The notes under the pieces were generated by a model. That model saw only the letters and a list, made by a program, of their open reading frames with translations. It did not search any database and was not told the origin of the DNA. Of a DNA stretch of 64,000 nt, positions 31,419 to 39,784 are shown piece after piece. This stretch comes from an uncultured Collinsella sp. (lineage in GTDB: Bacteria > Actinomycetota > Coriobacteriia > Coriobacteriales > Coriobacteriaceae), in contig CAAETU010000063.1 of NCBI GenBank assembly GCA_900759045.1, positions 1-64,000 on the forward strand, given 5' to 3'. A program made the translations under genes and the position numbers. Each line of letters opens with the position of its first letter. Position 1 is the stretch's first letter.

Positions 31419-32921
31419 CTAGTCCTGGGCTTTGATACTCGGCAGCAGGATCTGCGCGAGGTAGTCGGTCTCGAGTTTGGTCGCGGCGTCTGCGTTGCCG
31501 TCTTTGCCAACCAGGTCGTTCTTGATCTGGCTATACGTATAGCGGTTGCCGGTCGTCAGCTCGACAAGCTCAATGGCCGTGTCCATGGGGTAGGTCGACA
31601 CGGGATTCTGGGTGCGCCCGTTGATAGTCTGGGGCACCACGTACGGATAGACGGGGCCTCTGACATAGACGGTATAACCGTTGCCCAGGCTGGCCGTGCC
31701 CAAAACCGTATCGCCGTCATCGGGCGTAAAGCTCTCGCCGTCGCGCACGGCGACGAGCGTCACGAGCGGCGTATTGGCGTCGTCGCCCAGATAGATGCAT
31801 AGCGTGCTGCCGTTTTGCCAAGTTGCGACCTTGCCGTACCACTCGACGGGAATATCGAGCTGGTAGAGGTCGGTTGCCTTGTGGCGAGCGTCAGCATCAC
31901 GGGATGCCTGTGCCTTTTGCGCGCTCACGGCATTGACGGCGGCGTCGCGCCGCGCGGTTGCTGCCTGCTGGAGCACCTTGGCAGCCGCGGCGGAGCTCGC
32001 ACCGCCCTCTTCGGCATACTTGGCGGCGGCATCGATCTGGTCGTCAGTCACTGTGTCGGCCGAAGGCGTCTTGAGCTTAAAGGTGGCCTGGGCACTTAAA
32101 TCCTGTCCATCGCTCTTAACGGTGACCTGCGTCTTGGTGGTCGGGACGGTATAGATGGTGCCGTCGGCCGCGATGGGGGAGGCGGCGATGGAGAGCGTGT
32201 AATCGCCGGGCAGCAACTTAATGCCGCGACCATGCTCGTCAACGTAGAGCGTTTCGCTCACGGAAGAACCGTCGGAATCCTGCCCGCTCACCTGTACGGG
32301 AATCTTGGAGCCAGTTGAGCAGTCGAGGCCCGCGGCATGCACGCCAATCTGCACCGACATCATCGTGTGCGCGCTGGCGGCGACAGCGGCGGCCTGCTCT
32401 TGCTGATATCCGTTCCAGGCAGCATAGCCTGCGCCGCCGGCGACGAGCGCGACGGCCACAACGCCGGCAACCATCAGGTTGCGGCGCTTGGGCGGCATCT
32501 TACGATGACGAACCTCGGCTTCGCGTGCCGAAGGAACGGACGGTAGGGGAATATCGCCCATGGCGATGGTCTCGTCCACGGCAGGCGCAGAGCCCAGACC
32601 GGGGAGCTCGCGGGTCAGCGAATCTTCGGCCGGCAAGCTGTCGAGCAAGATGGTTTCCTCGCTCGTGTCGGATTCGGGCTGGTCGTCGGCCTTGCACCCG
32701 GATTCCTCGTGCCCCGCCTCGTCTTCGGTGGGCGCGGCGCCATCGTCTTCCGCATCCTTATCATCGGGCTGTACCTCGATTTCCGGCTCATCCCGCACAT
32801 CAACGCTCGAATCGTCAAACGCAATCTCGGCCAGTGCGATCTGGTCTAGGCTCTCCAGGGCCTCGGCACACGCTTCTGCATCTTGGGCCGCATCCTCTTG
32901 GCTCATCGTCTCATCTTTCAT
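31419..32921 (-). CDS. Single-pass membrane protein with long acidic cytoplasmic N-terminus
   Basis: 500-aa protein. Residues 1 to about 140 are strongly acidic (MKDETMSQEDAAQDAE, DDKDAEDDGAAPTEDEA). A basic patch (RHRKMPPKRR) precedes one membrane segment (MVAGVVAVALVAGGAGYAAW), then a large predicted extracellular region with strand-rich parts and an Ala-rich helical stretch. The layout resembles anti-sigma or kinase-associated wall proteins, but no family is recognised. Start at 32921 follows GGGGGA; the open frame continues 55 codons upstream without a ribosome site. Confidence 0.8.
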   Translation of the reverse strand: MKDETMSQEDAAQDAEACAEALESLDQIALAEIAFDDSSVDVRDEPEIEVQPDDKDAEDDGAAPTEDEAGHEESGCKADDQPESDTSEETILLDSLPAEDSLTRELPGLGSAPAVDETIAMGDIPLPSVPSAREAEVRHRKMPPKRRNLMVAGVVAVALVAGGAGYAAWNGYQQEQAAAVAASAHTMMSVQIGVHAAGLDCSTGSKIPVQVSGQDSDGSSVSETLYVDEHGRGIKLLPGDYTLSIAASPIAADGTIYTVPTTKTQVTVKSDGQDLSAQATFKLKTPSADTVTDDQIDAAAKYAEEGGASSAAAAKVLQQAATARRDAAVNAVSAQKAQASRDADARHKATDLYQLDIPVEWYGKVATWQNGSTLCIYLGDDANTPLVTLVAVRDGESFTPDDGDTVLGTASLGNGYTVYVRGPVYPYVVPQTINGRTQNPVSTYPMDTAIELVELTTGNRYTYSQIKNDLVGKDGNADAATKLETDYLAQILLPSIKAQD

Positions 32922-33040
32922 ATATCCCCCAAGCTCAATATCGGGACAACACTGTACCCAAAAACGGGACCCCATAGAGCCGCCGCATGATTTGAAATCC
33001 GATTTTATATATGCGCATGTTTTTGAATGAAGTACAACAA

Positions 33041-33080
33041 CAAAAAGCCCCGGAAAGCGGGCAAATCGCTTTCCGGGGCT
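33041..33080 (-). terminator. Terminator of the DUF5692 gene (minus strand)
   Basis: AGCCCCGGAAAGCG (33046-33059) pairs with CGCTTTCCGGGGCT (33067-33080); on the minus strand it is followed by TTTTTG. Confidence 0.85.
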
Positions 33081-33147
33081 GCGCATGACGCGCGATTGCG
33101 GCGTCGGCTAAGTTTGCCTACATCCAAATGTGGACGGAATAAACACG

Positions 33148-34155
33148 TTACTCGGCGTGCGCGTAATCAACCTTGGCGCGGCGGGCAGTGGCCTTCTCCC
33201 AATCGCTGGTGCCCTCAAAGACATCCTGCTTGTAGGGATTGCGGCCGAGCTTCTTGGCACGGTAGGCGACGTAGATGATCGCGGCGATGTTGGCGATTAG
33301 CGCGGCGACCGAGACCGCGGTGGCGGCGCCGGGATCGAGCGTGGAGTGCGTCACAAAGATGGACTCCTCCTGGAAGTACGGGAACACCTGGGCAAACATG
33401 CACCAAATGGCCAGCGTAAAGGCGCGGTTCTGAATCCAGCCGCCCTTGTTCCAGATAAAGGCGGCGACGGTGGGCGCCAGCAGCAGCGCAAAGCCGCAGA
33501 ACCAGGAGTGGGTGGGCAGGCAGTTGTAGGTGTAGCAGAAGTTCCAGATATCGTAGGCGATGATGTAGACCCAGGTCATGTCGGGCCACAGCATGTCGGT
33601 CTTGTCCTCGGAGGCGTAGACGCTCCACCAACCGGTCATGCAGAAGATGTTGATGATGCCCGCGATACCGTTGAACACGTTGTTCCAGCCGGCCAGCTGC
33701 GTGGCGCCCTCGGAGGTGACCCAGGTGGACTCGCCCAGGACAAAGAAGTGATAGGCGCTCTCAAAGTCAGACACGACGGCGATCATGATGTTGATGGCGA
33801 CGATCACAAACGGCCACGCGCGGAACCAATGCGCCTTGCCGATTTTGCCCCACTGGTACTTAATGGCAATGAAGCCCCAGCAACCGGCCAGCGCCGCGTA
33901 CACTTTGGCGTAGTGGAACCAGCTGTTCTGGTACACATGGGTGGGGTTGGTGAGCGCCCACTCGGCACCCTGCGAAACGCCGACGGCGATGGCGACGCAG
34001 TAGATGGTCATGGCCAGCGGAGCCACGCCAAAGATGATGGCTGCGCCGAGCTTGGTGCGGCGGCCGACCTCGTTGAGCACGATCAGGCCAATAAAGACCA
34101 TGGCCCAGCCGGCCCAGTGGATAAGGGTATCGCTACCCCAAACATCGAACAGCAT
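33148..34155 (-). CDS. DUF5692-family integral membrane protein
   Basis: 335-aa protein with about eight to nine membrane segments, unusually rich in Trp, Tyr and Phe (for example WAGWAMVFIG, NIFCMTGWWSVYAS, YIIAYDIWNFCYTYNCLPTH). I recall this family as DUF5692; no activity is known to me. It follows tetR on the same strand after 63 bases and lies divergent from a large Fe-S flavoprotein, suggesting a membrane step (transport or electron transfer) in one regulated pathway. The function is not established. Confidence 0.8.
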   Translation of the reverse strand: MLFDVWGSDTLIHWAGWAMVFIGLIVLNEVGRRTKLGAAIIFGVAPLAMTIYCVAIAVGVSQGAEWALTNPTHVYQNSWFHYAKVYAALAGCWGFIAIKYQWGKIGKAHWFRAWPFVIVAINIMIAVVSDFESAYHFFVLGESTWVTSEGATQLAGWNNVFNGIAGIINIFCMTGWWSVYASEDKTDMLWPDMTWVYIIAYDIWNFCYTYNCLPTHSWFCGFALLLAPTVAAFIWNKGGWIQNRAFTLAIWCMFAQVFPYFQEESIFVTHSTLDPGAATAVSVAALIANIAAIIYVAYRAKKLGRNPYKQDVFEGTSDWEKATARRAKVDYAHAE

Positions 34156-34218
34156 GCTGCTCTCCTTTCACACGCCCGCGGCCCCTCTTCTGATCGCGGG
34201 CAGTTTGGCCAAATGTCG

Positions 34219-34881
34219 TCAGTTCTGGGGCTTGCGCTCCGGATACTTGGCGGTATAGCCCTCGATGTGGAGTGTCGAGGCGATGATTTCTTTGACCGTC
34301 TCGTCGGGCACATCGGGGTGCGTACGGATATACATCAACAACCCCATGATGAGGGTGTAGAACGTCTCGTAGACATGGTCGATGCGTAGCTCATGATGGG
34401 CGACAAAGTCCACCACGGTGGTGTCGCAGATATACTGCGCCACGCGCTGGACCACGTTGTGCAAAAAGCCGCCGTAGAGCGCGCCGCTGCTTGAGGTGAG
34501 CGTACTCGGCAGCTCGTGGCCGCTGGCGACCAGGCGCTTAAAGAGCGGGGCGACGGTGTCGAGCGCGCCCTCAATATCACCGACGATGCGGTTGGCATTC
34601 CACTGCTCGAGCTCGGAGATAAAACCGTCGATCGCCTCGTCCATAACAGCGGTGACGGCGGCGTCCATATCGGCAAAGTAGTGGTAGAAGAGCGAGCGCG
34701 TACAGCCGGCTCGCTTGGTCACGGCCGATACCGAAAGGTGGGACACGCCCAGCTCGGAACTCACGGTGCGCACGGCGGCGAGGATCTCGCGACGGCGTTC
34801 GTCGCCCGTCAAGCGCTTTGCCGCGCTATCGGACGCGGGGACGGCATCGACTACAGAGGTATCTGCTGTGTTGTTGCCCAT
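34219..34881 (-). CDS. TetR/AcrR-family transcriptional regulator
   Basis: 220-aa repressor. The HTH is near residues 27-73 (RRREILAAVRTVSSELGVS, SVSAVTKRAGCTRSLFYHYF), followed by an all-helical ligand-binding region. It heads the minus-strand pair with the DUF5692 gene and faces the oxidoreductase gene across a 189-base gap containing two palindromes, so it probably controls both directions. The ligand is unknown. Confidence 0.92.
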   Translation of the reverse strand: MGNNTADTSVVDAVPASDSAAKRLTGDERRREILAAVRTVSSELGVSHLSVSAVTKRAGCTRSLFYHYFADMDAAVTAVMDEAIDGFISELEQWNANRIVGDIEGALDTVAPLFKRLVASGHELPSTLTSSSGALYGGFLHNVVQRVAQYICDTTVVDFVAHHELRIDHVYETFYTLIMGLLMYIRTHPDVPDETVKEIIASTLHIEGYTAKYPERKPQN

Positions 34882-34930
34882 GCGTTTGCCGCCTTTCGTC
34901 CTCTTTTGCCTGACCGTTCGCCTAACAGTC

Positions 34931-34978
34931 TTGAATATTGTTGACGGTTCGTCAATACTATTTTTGACACAATGTCAA
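34931..34978. promoter_or_regulatory. Twin palindromic operator in the tetR/oxidoreductase intergenic region
   Basis: Two 15-base palindromes of the form TTGACRNNNYGTCAA: TTGACGGTTCGTCAA (34941-34955) and TTGACACAATGTCAA (34964-34978), centres 23 bases apart. A plus-strand promoter, TTGAAT (34931-34936), 17 bases, AATACT (34954-34959), overlaps the first. Most likely the binding site of the adjacent TetR protein. Confidence 0.75.
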
Positions 34979-35070
34979 CTAATGGCGGGTGAACGGCATG
35001 GGGGCATGCCTGGCCTGCAAAAAGAGGGGTGCCGCGGTCTCGCCGGGCTGTGGCAAGAGAAGGGACGACT

Positions 35071-37848
35071 ATGATTCTCAACGGACCGGGGATTAGCTAC
35101 ACCGAGCCCGATATCGGTGCGGAGTTTGTGCCGCCGCTGCCGGAGCATCCGCGCGAGGCCATCGTCAAACTGTGCGAGCACTGCACTAACCGCCTGCTGC
35201 ATCGCGACGAGCTGCTGGGCTACGAGTACTGGTCGTTTGCCGAGGCCGCGACCGACGAGCAGGCCGAAGTGCTCTGCAAGATGAAGATGCGCCGTCCCTA
35301 TACGCTGCCCGAGATGGTCAAGCTCACCGGCATGCCCGAGGCCGATATCGAGAAGATGCTCGACGACATGAGCTACACGGGCCTGCTCGAGTACAACTGG
35401 GAAAACCCCGAGCGCGCCAAGCAGTGGGTTCTGCCCATGCTGGTGCCGGGTTCTGCCGAGTTCCTCAACATGCGCGTGGGCCAGCTCGAGGAGCATCCGG
35501 TCTATGCCAAGTTCTTTGAGCAGGCGTCCAAGGGACCGCTGTCCAAGGCCACGCCGATGGTGCCGCCCGGAGGCGCCGGTATCGGCATGCACGTCATTCC
35601 GGTCGAGAAGGCCATTGACGCCGCGAGCACCTCGGTGCCGATTGAGCATATCGAGCATTGGCTCGACAAATACGAGGGTAAGTATGCCGCCAGCACCTGC
35701 AGCTGCCGCGCGAGCCGTCGCGTGATGGGCGAGGGCTGCGCCGACGACCCCGCCGACTGGTGCATCGCCGTGGGCGATATGGCCGACTACGTGGTCGAGA
35801 CCGACCGCGGCCACTATGTGACGCGCGAGGAGGTCTACGACATCTTGCGCCAGGCCGAGGACAACGGCTTTGTGCACCAGATCACCAACATCGACGGCGA
35901 GAACAAGATCTTCGCCATCTGCAACTGCAACGTCAACGTGTGCTACGCCCTGCGCACCTCGCAGCTGTTCAACACGCCCAACCTGTCGCGCTCGGCCTAT
36001 GTCGCCAAGGTCGAAAAGGACAAGTGCGTGGCCTGCGGTCGCTGCGTTGAGGTGTGCCCGGCCGGTGCCGCTAAGCTGGGCCAGAAGCTCTGCAGCAAAA
36101 AGGCCGGTGGCCGCGTGCCCGAGTATCCGCGCCAGGAGCTGCCCGATGCCACCAAGTGGGACCACACCAAGTGGTCGCCCAACTACCGCAACGACAACCG
36201 CATCGAGACGCATGAGTCCGGCACCGCTCCCTGCAAGACGGCCTGCCCCGCGCATGTCGCCGTTCAGGGCTATTTGAAGCTCGCGGCTCAGGGTCGCTAT
36301 GACGAGGCGCTGGCGCTCATCAAGCGCGAGAACCCGCTGCCCGCTATCTGCGGCCGTGTGTGCAACCGCCGCTGTGAGGATGCCTGCACCCGCGGCCGTG
36401 TGGACGCCGCCGTGGCTATCGACGAGGTCAAGAAGTTTATCGCCCAGCGCGATCTGGACGCCGCGACCCGCTATGTCCCACCTGTGGTGACCCCGACGCG
36501 TGCCGGCGGCTTCGACCAGAAGATCGCCATTATCGGTGCCGGCCCGGCCGGTCTGTCCTGCGCTTTCTACCTGGCCGAGAAGGGCTACAAGCCCGTCGTA
36601 TTCGAGAAGAACGAGCGCCCGGGCGGCATGCTCACCTACGGTATTCCCAGCTTTAAGCTGGAGAAGGACGTTATCGAGGCCGAGGTCGAGATCATTCGCC
36701 TGATGGGTGCCGAGTTCCGCTATGGCGTGGAGGTCGGGCGCGATGTGACGCTCGACGAGCTGCGCGCGCAGGGCTTTAAGGCCTTCTACGTGGCTATTGG
36801 CTGCCAGGGCGGCCGCCTTGCCGGTATTCCGGGCGAGGATGCCGAGGACGTGACCGTGGCCGTCGACTTCTTGCGCGAGGTCAACAGCGGCAAGATCGAC
36901 GCGCTGCCCGGCCGCACCATCGTGGTGGGCGGCGGCAACGTGGCCATCGACGTGGCCCGCAACGCCTGCCGTCTGGGCTCCGAGCACGTCGAGATGTTCT
37001 GCCTGGAGAGCGAGGCTCAGATGCCCGCCAGCGAGGAGGAGCGTCGCGAGGCCGTTGAGGACGGCGCTCACATCAGCTGCGGCTGGGGTCCCAAGGAGGT
37101 TCACCTGGACGAGTCCGGTCGCGTATGTGGCATTACCTTCAAGCGCTGCACGCGTGTCTTTGACGACGAGGGCCGTTTTGCGCCCGAGTACGACGAGAAC
37201 GATCTGCGCCGTGTCGATGCCGACCGCGTCGTCATGTCGATTGGCCAGTCCATTGTGTGGGGCGACCTGCTGGCTGGCTCCAAGGTGGAGCTTGGCCGCG
37301 GCCAAGGTGCCCTTGCCGATCCCCAGACCTATCAGACCGCCGAGCCCGACATCTTTGTGGGCGGCGACGTCTACACCGGTCCGAGCTTTGCCATCGACGC
37401 CATCGCCGCCGGTCACGAGGCCGCCGTGTCCATCCATCGCTTTGTGCAGCCGGGCTCCACGCTCACCATCGGCCGCAACCAGCGCCGCTACACCGCGCTC
37501 GACCGCGATGATGTCGTGATTGAGAGCTATGACAACGCGAGCCGCGAGGTGGCGCATGTCGACCGCGAGCGCGAGAAGGTCGCGCCGTTTAGCGAGTACG
37601 TCGAGACCTTTACCGAAGAGCAGGTGCGCGCCGAGACCGCCCGTTGCCTGGGTTGCGGTGCCTCGATCGTCGACCCCAACAAGTGCATCGGCTGCGGCCT
37701 GTGCACCACCAAGTGCGCATTTGACGCCATCCATCTGGATCGCGATCGCCCCGAGTGCTCCACGATGGTCAAATACGAGCAAAAGCTCCCCAGTCTGGGT
37801 AAGTACGCTTTGAAACGCGCAATCAAAATCAAGTTCGGTCGTAAATAG
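35071..37848 (+). CDS. Multidomain Fe-S/FAD oxidoreductase (GltD/NfnB-like core)
   Basis: 925-aa cytoplasmic flavoprotein. N-terminal winged-helix-like part (TLPEMVKLTGMPEADIEKM, 78-97), a Cys-rich segment (TCSCRASRR near 209-217, then CNCNVNVC near 284-291), one ferredoxin motif CVACGRCVEVCP (319-330), the GltD-type double-cluster domain (CKTACP 388-393; CGRVCNRRCEDAC 427-439), an FAD site GAGPAGLSCAFYLAE (489-503), an NAD(P)H site VVGGGNVAIDVARNA (near 640) and a C-terminal ferredoxin domain CLGCGASIVDP/CIGCGLCTTKC. It could pass electrons from NAD(P)H through several clusters to an unknown acceptor. Start by AAGGGA before ATG 35071. Divergent from tetR-DUF5692. Confidence 0.88.
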   Translation: MILNGPGISYTEPDIGAEFVPPLPEHPREAIVKLCEHCTNRLLHRDELLGYEYWSFAEAATDEQAEVLCKMKMRRPYTLPEMVKLTGMPEADIEKMLDDMSYTGLLEYNWENPERAKQWVLPMLVPGSAEFLNMRVGQLEEHPVYAKFFEQASKGPLSKATPMVPPGGAGIGMHVIPVEKAIDAASTSVPIEHIEHWLDKYEGKYAASTCSCRASRRVMGEGCADDPADWCIAVGDMADYVVETDRGHYVTREEVYDILRQAEDNGFVHQITNIDGENKIFAICNCNVNVCYALRTSQLFNTPNLSRSAYVAKVEKDKCVACGRCVEVCPAGAAKLGQKLCSKKAGGRVPEYPRQELPDATKWDHTKWSPNYRNDNRIETHESGTAPCKTACPAHVAVQGYLKLAAQGRYDEALALIKRENPLPAICGRVCNRRCEDACTRGRVDAAVAIDEVKKFIAQRDLDAATRYVPPVVTPTRAGGFDQKIAIIGAGPAGLSCAFYLAEKGYKPVVFEKNERPGGMLTYGIPSFKLEKDVIEAEVEIIRLMGAEFRYGVEVGRDVTLDELRAQGFKAFYVAIGCQGGRLAGIPGEDAEDVTVAVDFLREVNSGKIDALPGRTIVVGGGNVAIDVARNACRLGSEHVEMFCLESEAQMPASEEERREAVEDGAHISCGWGPKEVHLDESGRVCGITFKRCTRVFDDEGRFAPEYDENDLRRVDADRVVMSIGQSIVWGDLLAGSKVELGRGQGALADPQTYQTAEPDIFVGGDVYTGPSFAIDAIAAGHEAAVSIHRFVQPGSTLTIGRNQRRYTALDRDDVVIESYDNASREVAHVDREREKVAPFSEYVETFTEEQVRAETARCLGCGASIVDPNKCIGCGLCTTKCAFDAIHLDRDRPECSTMVKYEQKLPSLGKYALKRAIKIKFGRK

Positions 37849-37863
37849 GTAACCATGGCCGGT

Positions 37864-37899
37864 AGGGGGACGGCGCAGACTAGATTTCGCCGTCCCCTT
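37864..37899 (+). terminator. Terminator after the oxidoreductase
   Basis: AGGGGGACGGCG pairs with CGCCGTCCCCTT around a 12-base loop; a weak T/G stretch follows. Confidence 0.65.
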
Positions 37900-37944
37900 G
37901 CTTTGAGTTTGCATCGCATCAACCGTTGTTGAAAGGTTTCTACC

Positions 37945-38373
37945 TTGCACGAATTGGGAATCGTTTATCACATCATTCGCGATGTTGAGAACGTGGCGCG
38001 CGCCAATGGCGTGAGTCGCGTTTCGAGCGTCACGCTGCTGCTGGGCGAGGTCTCGGGCGTCGTTTCCGACTTACTGCTCGACGCTTGGCGCTGGGCGGCA
38101 GATAAAAAGTCCATCACCGAGGATGCGGAGCTTATTGTGGAGCCCGTCGAGGCCGTGACACATTGCGAGGCGTGCGGCCGCGACTACGCGACGGTCGAGC
38201 ACGGCAAGACCTGCCCCCATTGCGGTAGCGGCGAGACATACCTGCTGCAGGGTCAGGAGGTCATGATCAAGCAGATCGAGACCCCCGACGAGGACCCGGC
38301 AGGCGCTGCCCCCGATGACCCTTCCGACGCCCCCGACGCCGTCGACGCCGCCAACCCCCTCCACATCGCCTAA
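37945..38373 (+). CDS. hypA: Hydrogenase nickel-insertion protein HypA
   Basis: 142-aa HypA metallochaperone. The N-terminal MHELGIV supplies the nickel-binding His2-Glu3; zinc is bound by CEACGRDY and CPHCGSGE. About 28 extra acidic/Pro residues follow the usual end (DEDPAGAAPDDPSDAPDAVD). It starts with TTG, eight bases after GAAAGG. It lies about 28 kb from the hyp operon and no hypB follows it in this window. Confidence 0.95.
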   Translation: MHELGIVYHIIRDVENVARANGVSRVSSVTLLLGEVSGVVSDLLLDAWRWAADKKSITEDAELIVEPVEAVTHCEACGRDYATVEHGKTCPHCGSGETYLLQGQEVMIKQIETPDEDPAGAAPDDPSDAPDAVDAANPLHIA

Positions 38374-38377
38374 CTTG

Positions 38378-38456
38378 GTCGTTGGGGACGTTCTTAAACG
38401 ACTAGTCAAACAAGAACGTCCCCAACGACTAGTCGTTTAAGAACGTCCCCAATGAC
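38378..38456. repeat. Family B repeat, copy 4 (three arms)
   Basis: GTCGTTGGGGACGTTCTT (38378-38395) is followed by two reverse-complement arms, 38412-38429 (perfect) and 38439-38456 (one mismatch), so two alternative hairpins can form. The rest of the gene-free stretch 38374-38776 holds the twin motif below and a possible -10 TATACT at 38724. Confidence 0.85.
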
Positions 38457-38501
38457 TACTTGCGCTAGAGCATAAGTCACGCTAATAGTCAAGTTATGTC
38501 T

Positions 38502-38675
38502 GTTTAAACAAAATAGCGGCAGTACAAGTGCATTCGAGCTTGCCTAAAATCGATATTAATGAACAGCCTGCTTGTATCTGTAAAATGCACGGCTTGATGA
38601 GCGGCGCCTTGGCGGGTAATGAGTGAAAAACCAGCAACGTAATCAACTTGTAACAAACCTAGACGTTTAAACAAA
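38502..38675. promoter_or_regulatory. Twin GTTTAAACAAA motif upstream of the mannose-family PTS operon
   Basis: The 11-mer GTTTAAACAAA occurs at 38502-38512 and again at 38665-38675. Its core, GTTTAAAC, is an A+T-rich palindrome that is unlikely to recur by chance in GC-rich DNA. Possible regulator sites; the binding protein is unknown. Confidence 0.45.
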
Positions 38676-38776
38676 TAATGCAACCTTTTGCAAATTTAGC
38701 GATAATTCCACAAACTAAACAGGTATACTTCCTTAATGTCGTGTAGGGAATACGTAGACAAAAAGGAGGTTATGTG

Positions 38777-39766
38777 ATGGTAAGTATTGTTCTTGCTAGC
38801 CACGGGGACTTGGCAGCTGGAATCAAGCAGACGGGCTCGATGGTCTTTGGCGATCAGCCGTCTGTTGCCGTGGTCTCGCTCGAGCCGAGCATGGGCCCTG
38901 ACGACTTCCGTGCCAAGGTCGAGGAAGCAATCGCTTCCTTCGAGGACCAGGAGCAGGTGCTCTTCCTCGTTGATCTGTGGGGCGGCACGCCGTTCAACCA
39001 GATTAGCGGGCTCATCGAGGGCCACGATTCCTGGGCTATCGTCACCGGTGTCAACCTGCCTATGCTCATCGAGGCATATTCGCAGCGCTTTGACGCAAAG
39101 AACACTGCACATGCGATCGCAAAACATCTCGTGACTGAGGCTAAGGCTGGCGTACGCGTCAAGCCCGAGTCTCTGGAGCCCGAGGAGAAGAAGCCGGCTG
39201 CGGCCGCCGCTGCTCCTGCAGGCGCCATCCCTCCGGGAACGGTCATCGGCGATGGGCACATCAAGATCGCCCACGTCCGTATCGACACCCGTCTGCTTCA
39301 TGGTCAGGTGGCCACCACGTGGACCAAGCAGATCAACCCCAACCGCATCATCGTGGTTTCCGACGGCGTTGCTCACGACGAGCTCCGTAAGACCATGATC
39401 GAGCAGGCTGCCCCTCCGGGAGTCCATGCCAACGTCGTGCCCATCAAGAAGATGGCCGAGGTCATCAAGGACACGCGCTTTGGTGACACCAAGGCCATGC
39501 TGCTCTTTGAGAACCCGCAGGATCTGCTCAAGGCCATCGAGGCCGGCGTCGACATCAAGGAAGTCAACATCGGTTCCATGGCTCACTCCAAGGGCAAGGT
39601 CGTCGTCACCAACGCCGTCGCTATGGGCGATGACGACGTCAAGACTCTCGAGGCCCTTAAGGCCAAGGGCGTCAAGTTCGAGGTCCGCAAGGTTCCTTCG
39701 GATTCCTCCGAGGATCTCGACGCCATGTTGAAGAAAGCTAAGGCCGAACTGGCCGCTCAAGCATAG
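38777..39766 (+). CDS. Mannose-family PTS EIIAB component
   Basis: 329-aa cytoplasmic protein carrying two phosphotransfer domains: EIIA-Man (IVLASHGDLAAGI, phosphorylated His10; VLFLVDLWGGTPFNQ) joined by an Ala/Pro linker (about 135-155) to EIIB-Man (IAHVRIDTRLLHGQVATTW, active His). It carries phosphate from HPr to the incoming sugar at IIC-IID. AAAGGAGGT is seven bases before ATG 38777; a GTG one codon earlier is less likely. First gene of the operon. Confidence 0.96.
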   Translation: MVSIVLASHGDLAAGIKQTGSMVFGDQPSVAVVSLEPSMGPDDFRAKVEEAIASFEDQEQVLFLVDLWGGTPFNQISGLIEGHDSWAIVTGVNLPMLIEAYSQRFDAKNTAHAIAKHLVTEAKAGVRVKPESLEPEEKKPAAAAAAPAGAIPPGTVIGDGHIKIAHVRIDTRLLHGQVATTWTKQINPNRIIVVSDGVAHDELRKTMIEQAAPPGVHANVVPIKKMAEVIKDTRFGDTKAMLLFENPQDLLKAIEAGVDIKEVNIGSMAHSKGKVVVTNAVAMGDDDVKTLEALKAKGVKFEVRKVPSDSSEDLDAMLKKAKAELAAQA

Positions 39767-39784
39767 TAAAGGAGGGTCCGATAC

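Noticed and set aside
38641..38730. Possible sigma-54 promoter before the mannose-family PTS genes
   Set aside because: TTGCAA is present but no GG at the required -24 spacing, and no LevR-type activator is nearby.
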